In this document: piece after piece, positions 39,806 to 50,115 of the stretch | Position numbering within the stretch: the stretch's first letter is position 1 | How the letters are laid out: each line of letters starts with the position of its first letter | Assembly: GCA_963575745.1 (NCBI GenBank) | Contig: CAUYUJ010020682.1 | Location: 563,501 to 627,500, forward strand | From: Prorocentrum cordatum | Taxonomy: Eukaryota > Sar > Dinophyceae > Prorocentrales > Prorocentraceae | Direction: 5' to 3' | DNA: 64,000 bases | The notes under the pieces: model-generated | Told to the model about the DNA's origin: nothing | The model's database searches: none | Seen by the model: the letters and a program-made list of their open reading frames with translations, nothing else | Made by a program: the position numbers and the translations under genes

Positions 39806-39976
39806 TGGCAATATCGGGCAACCCCCGCCTCGAGGGCAGAGGCGGCCGCGCGCGATTGCAGTCCTGGAGAACGCCTCTGGACAGGGACTGCAGCATTGTG
39901 AATTTCTTCCACTCACACTCAAGCATTTTGCTGAGTATTGTAATCACCTTCCCAGAAGGTCTGTTCTTGTGCTGCC

Positions 39977-40885
39977 ATGGCGGACATGGCGGGGATCACC
40001 GAGCTCCTCCGCAAGATGAACGAAAGTCAGACGGCACAACATCGTGAGCTGCTCGAGAAGGTTACTGCGACGGAGGCCTCAGTGCAGGCGCTGCAAGGCC
40101 TACAACCACAGGTCGCGGCGCTCGAGGACTCTGTGTCGGTGCTGGACAAAAAAGTGGATGCGAAGTGCGCCGAGTGTATGGAGGCTGTAAAGGCATTACA
40201 GACACAATATTCTTCAAGGCCTGCATCGTCTGCGAGCTCTGCCCGCAGCTGGTCGACAGGTGCCAAAAGACGTCGTGGAGAAAGCTCGCAGGCCTCTACT
40301 ATAGCTATGGAGACGAGTGGTGGACCGACGGACTCCCATAATATATGCCGCAGGTGGATCGGGACGTTCCCGAGAAAGATGCTGGATGTGACGCGCAAAC
40401 AAGTATGGAGTGAGATCTTAGTCCAGCTACCACCGTCGCTGCCTGCTGCTGATGCATCGCCACACTTCCAACGATCGTCTCAGAGTTTCAGTGTGATTTG
40501 GTCGACAGAAGAACAGGCTCGTGACTTCTCAACGTGGTTCGGCATGAACTGTGTAACCTGGAAGGGCCCACGCTGTGGTACAGTGACGCAGCTCCGCTGC
40601 CGTGGCGACCTCCCTCACGAAGTACGGATGCGACAACGACATCTAGGACAGGCATGGATGCCACTGATGAAGCTACTCCGTGCACATCGTGACTGGACCC
40701 CTCGGTGCAAGCTGGGATGCTCTGGATTCTCGAATGCGATCACGGTGACGACGGACAAGGACGTGTGGGACCTCATACGTGTGGACTCGGACGGCCATGC
40801 GGAGTGGGTCCAGGACGACTGTGAGGACTGGAGCATCACGGCTGACTTAGTGAAGCCGATCATTGACATGCTCAACCTGCTCTGA
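39977..40885 (+). CDS. LINE ORF1: coiled-coil RNA-binding-type protein (302 aa)
   Basis: ATG 39977 (GCCATGG) is the first AUG after the spliced-leader relic. Residues about 15-75 are a heptad-like helix (ELLEKVTATEASVQALQGLQ, then VAALEDSVSVLDKKVD), followed by a Ser/Arg-rich linker with KRRRGE and a C-terminal half (RRWIGTFPRKMLDV..., FSVIWSTEEQARDF, AITVTTDKDVWDLIRV) with the spacing of an RRM-like plus C-terminal domain. Known LINE ORF1 proteins are trimeric nucleic-acid chaperones that package element RNA; this role is inferred from position and coiled coil, without a diagnostic motif. It ends at TGA 40883-40885, in the same reading frame as ORF2. Confidence 0.75.
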   Translation: MADMAGITELLRKMNESQTAQHRELLEKVTATEASVQALQGLQPQVAALEDSVSVLDKKVDAKCAECMEAVKALQTQYSSRPASSASSARSWSTGAKRRRGESSQASTIAMETSGGPTDSHNICRRWIGTFPRKMLDVTRKQVWSEILVQLPPSLPAADASPHFQRSSQSFSVIWSTEEQARDFSTWFGMNCVTWKGPRCGTVTQLRCRGDLPHEVRMRQRHLGQAWMPLMKLLRAHRDWTPRCKLGCSGFSNAITVTTDKDVWDLIRVDSDGHAEWVQDDCEDWSITADLVKPIIDMLNLL

Positions 40886-43800
40886 CAGGTTCCTGAAGTG
40901 AATGAGGACTGCCGCTCTGTTTCTGTTCCCCCCTCGCACTCGCCGTCGAATGTCTTCCCTCCGCCTCCTCCTGTCTCCTGGGTTCCTAGCAGTCGTTTCA
41001 GCATCGGGTCTTGGAATTCAGCGACTCTTTTCGGCGCCGAGAGCGGGGACCACAGGCACCAAAGCCAGACCTTTAACACATTTTTGAGGCTTGCAGAAAA
41101 AATCGATGTTCTGCTAATTCAAGAATCTCACGGACACCTTGGGGACTTAGATTCTCTCTCTCGCCTCCTCCCTCACCGCAAGTGCTTTGGTTCCTTCTGC
41201 GTTGATATGATCTCTGGGGGCGTCCTTATCTGCGTCCACGAGCGTCTTCATATGCAGTTCGACCAGGTTATTCCGATGAATGTTGTTAATGGCAGATGTC
41301 TAACAGTTGATCTCCATGGGCCTCGAGGTGCTCTTCAGCTCTGTTCTCTTCACCTTCCCCCTAACGACTCGATGACTGTTAAGAAAGATTTCCTTTCGTG
41401 TCTTTCGCGCTCTCTCGACCCTCGACATATGACCGTACTCATAGGCGGTGATTGGAACTTTTGTGCGATGGGCGAGGCCCGTCAACATGTCGATCCAGCT
41501 CTGGATCGTACGCCACGCTGCTCGCTTGCCACGGAGTTTGGCTATCTTTTCTCTCGCTTCACTGAGTTTGGACAGGAGAACCATGCGCATTGCATACAAC
41601 GTAATGGAAAACTTGTCAGCACTGCTCGTATTGACAGAATATACACGTCTCTCCCATCCTCCATCATCTTGGACCTCTCCCCGGCTGCTGGCGTCGAATG
41701 GCAGCCCGCTGAGCTTCGCGATGTTAGTGATCATGTTCTTGTCCATGCTATCCTCGCTGTGCAGTCTCCCAACTCTTGCGCAGTCATTCCCAAGTGGGTA
41801 TGCCGTCAGCCTGGATTCACTTGGAAGGTAGAAAAGCTGATCGATGAGATGGGAGTCTCCGAGGATCCAGCTATTGCAGTTTCTGAGGTTAAATCGATTA
41901 TGCATTTAGCGGCGTCGGACATTAAGAATGAATCGTGCTCGGCTAGCTCGAAAACAATCGGTCATAAAATATCGTGGTGTATGATGTATGGTCGTGCTCG
42001 TCGTCGGAATGATGTGGGTAAACAACGTTTAGCTGTTCGCTGCTTTCCCAAGCTGATGGATTTCGTTGACGATGATGCGAATCTAGTGAACCCTGATGCG
42101 TTTTACGCATACTTGGCAGAGATGAGTCGTCTCGAGCTTGAATGCGATCGGCAGGAGCTTTTAAATGATAAGGAGCTTCCCCAACAGGCTAGGACCTCGG
42201 GTCTTGCAAAAATTGAACGTCTGTCTCGTGCGTGGGCCCCCCGTCACAAGCAAGTGCTGTTGCGGGGAATTTTGGACCCAAACGGTAACACCCACACCGG
42301 CCCCCAAGTTTGTGCTAACCTGCTGCAGGACCATTGGGCGAAAGTTGCCCAACCTTTTCGTCCCTGCCAGGACAGTATGCGTTCTCTGCGCACTTGGATC
42401 CAAGCGGCTCCTCAGGACGTTATGTGGACAGTCGGCGAAGATCTTTTTGATAAGATTTTAGATAGGACTCGGGATTCTGCCCCAGGATTGGATGGTATTC
42501 CGTACTCTGGTTGGAGGTTTGGTGGGCCGAAGGCGAGGGGTATTCTGCATGCTCATTATCGTCGCATCATTGACACGGGGCAGACCCCCGAAGAATTTAA
42601 TGCTGCTTTTCTGGCCTTTCTCCCCAAGGGAGCGCTGGAGGCTGAGCCGTCTCGCGCGCCTGAGCATACTCGACCACTTGCCTTAGGGAGCACGGATTGT
42701 AAGCTCATTTGCAGTGCACTCGCACAGCCGCTGAATATTGTTGCCCGCCGTACTGTCGATAGTGAACAACGTGGTTTCGTTGGATGGCGTTCTCTGGTGG
42801 ATAATGTACTAGCTCTGGATTGGAGATACACCCAAAATGCTGCTTATGAAAATGCCCCCTCCCCTGGTATGGCTTTTTATGATCTCAAGCAAGCTTTCCC
42901 CAGTATCTCACATGATTGGATTATATTTGTCCTGAATGAAATGGGTATCCCTGATTGGTATTGCAGTATCGTGAAAAACCTGTACGATAACACGTACATG
43001 TACGTACGCTTTAAGGGGCGCATTTATGGCAAGATCAAGGTTGAGCGTGGCATTAAACAAGGGTGTCCTCTCTCTGGTCTCCTGTTTGCTCTCGGTCTTG
43101 ATCCCTGGTTCAGGATGATACGGCATAGTCTTGGGATTGTCCGCGCTCGTCCTTGCGCCTATGCTGACGATCTCGGCATTGTTGCATTTGATCTTGGTGC
43201 TGCGCACTCTGTCATGGTACACGAGTTCGTGCTGCTCGCCAAGTGCGCGGGCCTGTTCCTTCACCCCTCGAAGTGCCAGTTTGTATTGCCGCACGACCGT
43301 GCGGAAGCCGCCTTCCGCAAGGACTGCAGGGAAAAACGAATCCGCCTTAGAGCTTCCAAAATCGGTCGTTCTGGGCTTTACCTTGGGGTCTTCCTGGGTC
43401 TTGAGGGTGCTGCTTTGAGTTGGCAAGGCCCGTGTCGGGCCCTCCTCCGTCGTGCCAGATATGTTAAAAACCTCTGTTTAGGCCTTGCAGGAAATATTCA
43501 CATGTATAGCGTCTACTGTCAGCCCGTTCTTCAACACGTCGCCCAGTTTTATCCGATTACTGATCATGTTCGAGTTGCTGAGCGTGCGGCTCTCCAACAA
43601 CTCCCAGTGGCACCGAGATTCTCGTTTTCTAGTGCGATTCTTTGTGACCTGAAGCGCTTTGGCATAACCTGTGAAGCTCGTGCAGTGGAGCCCTCTGCTC
43701 GTGCCGCTCTGTTCCGCGCTGCTCTGCGCTCTGATGAATTTGCCCGAGGTCGTGTATATCTGGGAGAGTTTACTCGACATGATGATTGTGAATTATTATA

Positions 43801-44074
43801 TATGAGATACCCCACATATCGGAGCTCTTCTTTCATACAAGTACGTACCAACTTCGAGTCCCTTATCGTCATTCCCGAGATCCCCACGGAGCTCACCAAT
43901 GGCCTCCAGAGGAAACATGTGCGATCCCTGACCCGTCTCTTCTACCCCCTCCCCTCTGTTCGCTCTTTTGGTGCACGTCTGAACTACTGGTGCCCCCTCT
44001 CCCCTCAGCAATGTGATGAAACGATGATTAGGCTTTGTAGAATCGGTCAGAAACTCGGCTTCCTGTGTTGCTAG
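40886..44074 (+). CDS. LINE ORF2: APE-type endonuclease and reverse transcriptase
   Basis: The open frame follows the ORF1 TGA without a phase change and has no ATG before the endonuclease; a GTG at 40898 is the nearest near-cognate start. Endonuclease motifs are in order: IGSWNSAT, LLIQESHG, VLIGGDWNF, ARIDRIY and DVSDHVLVHA (Asn, Glu, Asp/Asn, Asp and His catalytic positions present). RT motifs: FLPKG, EHTRPLALGSTDCKL, MAFYDLKQAFPSI (catalytic Asp), GIKQGCPLSGLLFALGL and CAYADDLGIV (YADD). About 300 residues of thumb and C-terminal region follow before TAG 44072-44074. About 1060 codons without disruption. It nicks target DNA and copies element RNA by target-primed reverse transcription. 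Confidence 0.93.
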   Translation, partial: QVPEVNEDCRSVSVPPSHSPSNVFPPPPPVSWVPSSRFSIGSWNSATLFGAESGDHRHQSQTFNTFLRLAEKIDVLLIQESHGHLGDLDSLSRLLPHRKCFGSFCVDMISGGVLICVHERLHMQFDQVIPMNVVNGRCLTVDLHGPRGALQLCSLHLPPNDSMTVKKDFLSCLSRSLDPRHMTVLIGGDWNFCAMGEARQHVDPALDRTPRCSLATEFGYLFSRFTEFGQENHAHCIQRNGKLVSTARIDRIYTSLPSSIILDLSPAAGVEWQPAELRDVSDHVLVHAILAVQSPNSCAVIPKWVCRQPGFTWKVEKLIDEMGVSEDPAIAVSEVKSIMHLAASDIKNESCSASSKTIGHKISWCMMYGRARRRNDVGKQRLAVRCFPKLMDFVDDDANLVNPDAFYAYLAEMSRLELECDRQELLNDKELPQQARTSGLAKIERLSRAWAPRHKQVLLRGILDPNGNTHTGPQVCANLLQDHWAKVAQPFRPCQDSMRSLRTWIQAAPQDVMWTVGEDLFDKILDRTRDSAPGLDGIPYSGWRFGGPKARGILHAHYRRIIDTGQTPEEFNAAFLAFLPKGALEAEPSRAPEHTRPLALGSTDCKLICSALAQPLNIVARRTVDSEQRGFVGWRSLVDNVLALDWRYTQNAAYENAPSPGMAFYDLKQAFPSISHDWIIFVLNEMGIPDWYCSIVKNLYDNTYMYVRFKGRIYGKIKVERGIKQGCPLSGLLFALGLDPWFRMIRHSLGIVRARPCAYADDLGIVAFDLGAAHSVMVHEFVLLAKCAGLFLHPSKCQFVLPHDRAEAAFRKDCREKRIRLRASKIGRSGLYLGVFLGLEGAALSWQGPCRALLRRARYVKNLCLGLAGNIHMYSVYCQPVLQHVAQFYPITDHVRVAERAALQQLPVAPRFSFSSAILCDLKRFGITCEARAVEPSARAALFRAALRSDEFARGRVYLGEFTRHDDCELLYMRYPTYRSSSFIQVRTNFESLIVIPEIPTELTNGLQRKHVRSLTRLFYPLPSVRSFGARLNYWCPLSPQQCDETMIRLCRIGQKLGFLCC

Positions 44075-44477
44075 CTCAGTGTTAAAAACGCTGTGCAATG
44101 CTTGGGCCACTTCCCGTCGATTCCGTGCTGGCCGTGCTGGATGTAGATTTGGTTGCTACGCCGTTGGAGGGGACGATATCCTCCATTATTTTGTGTGTCC
44201 GAATCTGATCCCCCGTGTCCGTGAGTGCCTTCCAAGCCTTCCCCCGTGCTGGGGATTGGATCCTATTCCCTCTTTTGTCCTTGCGCCCCCCCCTCTCATC
44301 GAATCCGACAGCCTGCTCAGTGTCGGTCTCGCTATTGATGCCGTGCATGCCGCTTTTAACGCCCAGAGAACTTCTGGGGCAATCGGTCCCAGGTCTGCCC
44401 GCCTCTCACTTTCTGCCCGTCTGAGGGCAAACGCAATCAGATGCTCTGTGGCTCGTTCGTTAGTTCGAGGTCTTTGA
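44067..44477 (+). pseudogene. frame-shifted C-terminal zinc-knuckle domain of LINE ORF2
   Basis: Just after the ORF2 stop another phase continues ASSVLKTLCNAWATSRRFRAG and then CRFGC...GDDILHYFVC, a C-x3-C-x8-H-x3-C cluster typical of the region after LINE RTs, ending at TGA 44475-44477. Removing one base in the TGTTGC near 44065-44071 would join the phases. So ORF2 has lost about 135 C-terminal residues to a single-base change, unless this is a sequence error or programmed frameshifting. Confidence 0.7.
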
Positions 44478-44573
44478 GGCGCTGGGATGGACGAGTAGTG
44501 GACGGACTTTCTTGCCCTCTTCTCGCCCTCTTGCCCGCTTGCCCTCGTCTCGTTCTTCCAAGCCGAGTCATGT

Positions 44574-44592
44574 GTCGTCGTAGATGGCGGTG
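44574..44592. repeat. target-site duplication, right copy
   Basis: GTCGTCGTAGATGGCGGTG; differs from the left copy by one transition. Confidence 0.8.
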
Positions 44593-45350
44593 AGGGTCGC
44601 GTCTCCAGGACCGATGCTTCTGGGCGAGGCCTCCGCGGCAGCTTCCGCCACAACGTCCAGGGAGGCTTTTTTTTATCGCGGAAGCGTCGTACTCAAGTTC
44701 GCCGGAGTTCGGGTTAGCCGACGCTTTTGGATGAGCCCGTCCTGGATCTTGACGGCCCAGGTTTCGTCGGCTATTTTGAAGTGGGATTTCGCCTCAACCT
44801 CAGACTTGGTCTCGTCATTTTGCTGATGGCCCCATCAGGCCACCCGGGCCCCCCGTGCCCGAGTCTTACGTCTTCCCGATGTTAGGCCCCCACCTCACCC
44901 AACTTATCAGCCTGAAGCAGATCCGCATCCCTATATGATTGGCATCACCTTGTCTCGATGCCGATCTTCAGGCTCACCTTGGGACGCATCCCCAGGATTG
45001 TCATCGCCGTTTGGCTTGTCAATATTAGAGGTGTGAATAATGAGTGCGAGGCTGGTTGGGGACAAAATTTCAGGACGTTCCTCGCCCCTTGTGGGCCTTC
45101 GCGGTGGCCTCCGCCACGGCGACCAAGGATGCCAGTTTAGGCCGGGGTTTCCCCCTCTCCTCCGCCTCCGCTTCCCCCCCTTCCCCCCCATCCTCCTCCT
45201 CCTCCTCCTCCTCCTCCTCCTCCTCCTCTTCCTCCTCTTCCTGGGCTCGGCAGTCGGGGCGCAGCTCCATTGAGGAAGGGGGGGGCCCAATCGCAGGCGT
45301 GCAGATTCGCGGGGTAGGTCGACGCCACCACCGAGTGCCTTGAGCGCAAG
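44593..45350. other. gene-free stretch with (CCT)n
   Basis: A CCT microsatellite lies at about 45184-45240. No gene recognised apart from possible upstream remains of the LINE fragment that starts near 45351. Confidence 0.5.
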
Positions 45351-47573
45351 TTGGCCATTGGAGGGTGGAGTCTTAAACCAGCCAAGACCAACCACCTGGC
45401 TTCTCTTCGGGGTCCAGGACGAGACGGAGTTACACGCCAGATCCAAAGGGAAGGACGGCTCAAAGGCAAGCCGATGAGGGAGATGCGCGTGCTGGGGCCC
45501 CACTTGCCTGGTGATCAAGGCTACGCAGGAGAGACCCGACGGAGGTGCGACGCCATGCTAATAGCCTACAGGCAATGCGGGTGCTTTTGGTCTTCAGATA
45601 GCTCGGATAAAATCAAGGAAGACATGTTCCAGGCCTTTGTTTCGGGCGCGGGCCTTAGTGGGCTGTTGGCATTTTGTACTCGAGGACCGCCATTACGACG
45701 CGCTGGACAGCACCGTGACAATGCTGCTGGGGCGGATGGCAGGAGGCAGGATGAGCAGGACCCAACAGGATGGATCGACCAGGTGCTGCTCCAATGACGA
45801 GGTATTCAAATGCTGGCAGATGTCGCGCTGCGCTACCTCATTGCGAACCCGCAGGTTACGATGGCACTTGCAATGGGGACGACACCCAAAGGACTGTGGC
45901 AGTGTACTTGCGGCGGTATTTGGAGCATCGAAATTGGATCGTCTTTTTCGGAACCGGACGACTGGAAAATGGATGGGCATGCGCGGCGTCCACGCCTTTG
46001 GGCGCAGCAGGTTGTCAAATATTTGTTGGCGTTGGCGGAGATCAGCGAGGACGTGGCGAACTGGTGTCCGCAGGGGCATTCCGACATCTCCACGTTCCAA
46101 ACTGTCGCGCGGGAGTGGGAAGCTTGGATTGGCACGGACCGCAGTTTTCTTCGCAACGCTGGACAGATATGGGGCGCTACCCTACCAGAGATCCCCGACG
46201 GGGACGATCTCTTCACGCCTTTTTGGCGCGGCTGGGAGCAGGGTGCTGAGGGGCAGGCGCGCGGGGCACAATTTGCAGCCGCGACGGCGCTGGCGGCGCG
46301 CCGGAAAGCGGCGCGCAACCGCCAACCTCTGGGTCCCCGGCCTGGCGGTGACCAACCGGTGCCCCTGGTGCCTGAGCTCGTTCGCCGCGGAGAAATTTGC
46401 GGTTGACCATGTCAAGAGCGCGACGGAGAGCCACGGGATCTGTTGCAATAACAGAAGCAGTGGGAACCACCCCGTGCAGAAGCCCCCCCCCCCCCCCCCT
46501 CGACTGCTCCCTCTGTGGTTATCAGGCCCAATCGCTCGGAGAGAGAGTTTCAAAACCGCGTCCGCTGCCGCCGCCCAGGTCTTCACAGCGCCCTGCCCCC
46601 TACAGATGGCGAGCGTTTCTCGGCGACTGCCCCGCCCCCGCCCCCCCGCCCCCCCCGCGCGAACGCGGAACCGACAGAGAGACGGTGGACGAGCCGAAGC
46701 ACCGCGAGGGCGACGAGGGCGCGGGCAAGGACCAGTGGGCAATGGGCGCGGCCAGCGCCGCAGCGGCAGGGAGCGCACCTTCGGCCGCGGCCGAGGCGGC
46801 GGAGGGGGGGCGGCATGGGCGGGGGAGGAAGCCGCGGACCCCCCCGCCAGTCAACGGACGACTACGAGGAGCCCGACCTCAGAGGAGCCATCAGCGGACT
46901 CCAGCGCCGAGCCCTCCCATCCGCGGCAGAGATGCGCGAGATGAACCACCTGACTACGGACTTCTTCCGCGCCCCAGTCAGCACATGGGCGCTTCGGAAG
47001 TCACTAGCAGCGGGCCGCTGCTACGGGAATCTGGCCAGGGGGCGGGGAAAGGGGCATTCGCTCGGGCCGCCGGGCATCCAGGCGGGAATGGCGCCGAGGG
47101 AGGGCATCTCAGAGACGGCGGCGGAAGGGCAGAAAGAGGGCGCTACGTCGGTGGAAGCACCGATGGTCCGGGCGATCGGCGCGCCGATCAACTTCCTGGC
47201 GCGGGTGGGCGGCAGCAGCGCCTGCAGCCGGGCCGCTGCCGCCAGGGCGATCAGAATGCGCGAGATCAGCGAGAGCTACATGCCTCGCAACAGCAACACC
47301 AAGAACCCGAACGAGGACGAGCAGTTCTGGGGGGGAGGGCGCGGGCAATATCCAGACCAGCATCAACGCGGCCCCCATTATCCGAGCGGCGCTCCCGAAA
47401 AAGGCGCGATCGAGGTGATCTCGGAGAAGCTGGGCAAGTTCTCGGGCCGCCGCTTCAAGAAAGCAGTGGGGGTGCTGATCGTTTTCGCGGGCGGCAAGAA
47501 GTCCCAGTCGGCGGCGCCCGAGACGGAGTTTGCGAGGGCGGTGGAACGCGAATTCCAGCGGCGGCGCCGCTAA
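45351..47573 (+). pseudogene. decayed LINE ORF2 C-terminal region, several frameshifts
   Basis: Pieces of a post-RT LINE region occur in order but in different phases: GYAGETRRRCDAMLIAYRQ and IKEDMFQAFVSGAGLSGLLA (45351-45650), HYDALDSTV...NDEVFKCWQ...LRTRRLRWHLQWGRHP (45637-45920), LAVTNRCPWCLSSFAAEKFA with a CxxC...H...C zinc motif (about 46340-46440), LDCSLCGYQAQS after a 17-base C-run (46483-46499), and MREMNHLTTDFFRAP...GKGHSLGPPGIQ (about 46930-47090). At least three phase changes separate them. No RT catalytic core is visible, so this is a 5'-truncated or degraded copy of a lineage different from the LINE at 39.77 kb. The C-terminal low-complexity part to 47573 is less certain. Confidence 0.6.
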
Positions 47574-48334
47574 GAGAAGAGGGGGCGGCGGCGCATGCGA
47601 GGGCATCTCGGAGTGCAAGAACCCCCGCGACTTGCGCCCCGCTGAGGGCGCCGCCCCTCAGGAGCCCCCCCCCCCCCCCCCCCCCCCCAGCGCAGGCGGG
47701 CCTCTCAGGGGCGCCCGGCGGCGGACGAGCGAGACGACATCTCTCCGATGAGGAACGCATTGCGGAGTCAATCAGCATGGATGCCCGGCGCCTGGCCAAA
47801 CTCAGACACATGTCCCCGAACGACAGGCGCTACCAGCTGGCCCTCAATTCCCGGGCGGAACGAGAAGCAGAGTTGCAGAGGAACTCCCTGGGGCGATGTC
47901 TGACAGGCAGCAGCCAGTCTTCACATCCCAACATTTAGTTGCCTATGTCTTGAATTGTGACGACATGGCACGACATCTCTAATCGTCGCCCTACTTGCCC
48001 CCTCCATCTCATTGTAGCCATGTGCAGTTGCGGCGATGCGGCGCGTTTGGGGCCTCTGCGCACCTTGCAGGCATCAAACGGACAACAGAACGGTAGCGTT
48101 GAGTCACGGACAGAAGTGGGGGTTCAAGAGCGGGGCCCAACTCCAGGGAGTTACGAGGTATCCTAGGAATCTTGTATACAATGCGGGATTTCAGAGAGGA
48201 GACAGACACCCGTCGCTTACCATCAGCTCCCACAGCCCGCCCATCTAGCTCAACCAAAGCTTCGCCGCGAACTTGCACGATCGAGGGCATCTCGGAGCGC
48301 AGGGCGCCGCGTCGAGCGGTTCGGGCACTGCGGG
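47574..48334. other. gene-free stretch with 24-base poly-C
   Basis: Contains a 24-C run (47665-47688). A charged helix-like open frame ends at 47938 (DARRLAKLRHMSPNDRR), which may be residual coding sequence. Two copies of GAGGGCATCTCGGAGYGCA lie at about 47600 and 48285. Confidence 0.4.
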
Positions 48335-49680
48335 GTGACGGAGGGCCACGGGGGCCGCCCCAAGTACGATCCCGGACGGAAGCAAGACCAAGGAGGAAGA
48401 GGAAGCCCTGGAAAAAGGGCGCGCGCCAACTGCGGTTTGGCCCTGAGACGCGAGGAATGGCCCGAGTGGAGCGACGAGGAGAAGCTCTACTATGGCGAGG
48501 AGAAGTGCATCGCACAAGAACAAGTGTGCCGTGATCAGAAGCAGCGCGCAAGGGGCTCAGCGTCGACGGCTCAATCCCGGGGGCAAATCCAGGCAGCGAA
48601 GGCGATCGTCGACGCGGAGGAGCACGGCAACCGGCCGACAAAGAGGTCGCGCGACGGGAGAAACAAGAAGGTCTTCGAGCGGCCCAGGGAGGCGTCGAAG
48701 GCCTTGGTGGACGGCATCAAGAATAACGGGGGCATCTTCGCGGCCTTCAGCAAGGCAGGGGAGAGCGTGCTGGTCGCCCTGAAGTGCGCGGAGGAGTGCG
48801 ACGCCACGCCGCGCGAGCACATGCCCATGGACCCATGGACACGGAGGACGGGGAATCATTGAAGGCAGCCTGGCGAGCGCTGGAAGAGAATGAGAAAGAG
48901 CTGCAGGAGCACGGCAACTGCGAGACGTGCAAGAACATGGGTGCGCAGCAGACCCAGTACGTGACAGCGCTTGACTTTTTGGACAACTGGGGCGACAACG
49001 TGCAGTTGTATAATGTGAGCAGGGGCCGCGCAGGCTGGACCAGGGGCAAGAACTGCGCCTGCTCGCGCGGGCTAGCCCCCCCCCCAACAACCGGCGCTAA
49101 CTCACTGGGTGGCCAGCGGACGTGACGGTGCCAAGTGGGCTGGAAGGCGCCAGCGGCTGCCCGGGAGAGCTTCTCCGATAACCAGCTCATGAAATAATGG
49201 GTGGGCAAGATGAAGAGAGACTTCGACCGCGCGAAGTTGCCCGAGGTCGGCTGCGCGTCGCGGTTCCACCCGCGCCGCAGTGGCCTGACGATGGTGGCAG
49301 AGCTTCTCGTCAATGGCAAGTGGGAGGCACCTGCAGCTGAGAGGCTGCCGCAGACGGTCGACGACGCCATCGCGAGGCACCGCCGCCAGTTCTTCGACGC
49401 AGCCCAGCAGCTGAGCCCAGATGACCTCAGCGCGTCGATCCCACCCGTCATCCCGGGTAAAGGGTTGCGCGCTGACTGCGAAGTACCCCGTGGACGCGCG
49501 GCAAGCAGCAGGGGGGGGGGGGTGCTCCTCGACGCGCAGCTGGTGCGAGCTTGCGATGCGGATCGCGAAGGACGACTTGGAGAACCTGCTGAGCGTCGTG
49601 GAGGCATCCGAAGGGGAGCTGCAGACCGTCGAGGTCGAGGGGCTCGAAAGGAGGAGGTCGAGAGGCTCCAGCGTTGTTAG
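48335..49680 (+). pseudogene. decayed coding locus, family unknown
   Basis: Protein-like segments lie in order across phases: REEWPEWSDEEKLYYGEEKC and NKKVFERPREASKALVDGIK (48335-48835), then SLKAAWRALEENEKELQEHG with CETCKNMG and VTALDFLDNWGDNVQLYN (48840-49080, next phase), two stops (49123-49125 and 49197-49199) within the same phase followed by KMKRDFDRAKLPEVGCASRF and PQTVDDAIARHRRQFFDAAQ (49200-49430), and after a 12-base G-run (49511-49522) another phase with CELAMRIAKDDLENLLSVVE. The helical, charged composition and the CETC pair suggest a nucleic-acid-binding or gag-like protein, but I recognise no family. At least four disruptions. Confidence 0.4.
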
Positions 49681-49926
49681 GAACTGCCCGAGCACGCGGG
49701 CGCCCCGCTCAACGGCGCCGAGATTATCGAGAAATGCGCCGTTTCAGGTGGATCGGCTAGCTCCAGCGACCGAAGCGAGCGCCCGCTCCAGCCTGCGGCC
49801 GCACTAGCAAGGGCATCTTGGAGTGCAGGCCAGCGGAGCCTGCGCCGACATAAGCGTCTTTTTCCCAGCCATCCTGTGGTGTTGGGTCCTCGTTTTGCAG
49901 AAACGTCGCCCGCGTTCCTCTCCTCC
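49681..49926. other. short gene-free stretch
   Basis: Contains a fourth, diverged copy of the GAGGGCATCTCGGAG motif near 49811. Nothing else recognised. Confidence 0.5.
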
Positions 49927-50112
49927 CCTCCTCCTCCTCCTCCTCCTCCTCCTCCTCCTCCTCCTCCTCCTCCGCTTCCTCCTCCCCCTTCCTCTCTCAT
50001 CCCGTCATCATCGTCTTCGTCATCATCATCACCACCAGCGTCATCATCATCATCGTCATCATCATCATCATCGTGATCATCATCGCGACCGTCATCATCG
50101 CCAGCATCATCA
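49927..50112. repeat. (CTC)n and (ATC)n microsatellites
   Basis: CTC triplets at about 49927-49990 followed by CATCATCAT-type repeats to about 50112. Confidence 0.9.
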
Positions 50113-50115
50113 CCC

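Larger units (their letters stand above)
39769..44573 (+). mobile_element. near-full-length LINE (non-LTR retrotransposon) with a spliced-leader 5' end
   Basis: A 4.8-kb unit bounded by a 19-bp target duplication (39749-39767 and 44574-44592). It begins with a complete DinoSL followed by a truncated copy, then a 170-bp leader with no AUG, ORF1 (39977-40885), ORF2 with APE endonuclease and RT (from about 40886 to 44074), a shifted C-terminal zinc domain (44067-44477) and a short 3' tail without poly-A. Full 5' length, intact catalytic motifs and an almost perfect target duplication imply a fairly recent insertion. The SL at the boundary shows that the inserted copy derived from a trans-spliced transcript. 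Confidence 0.9.
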
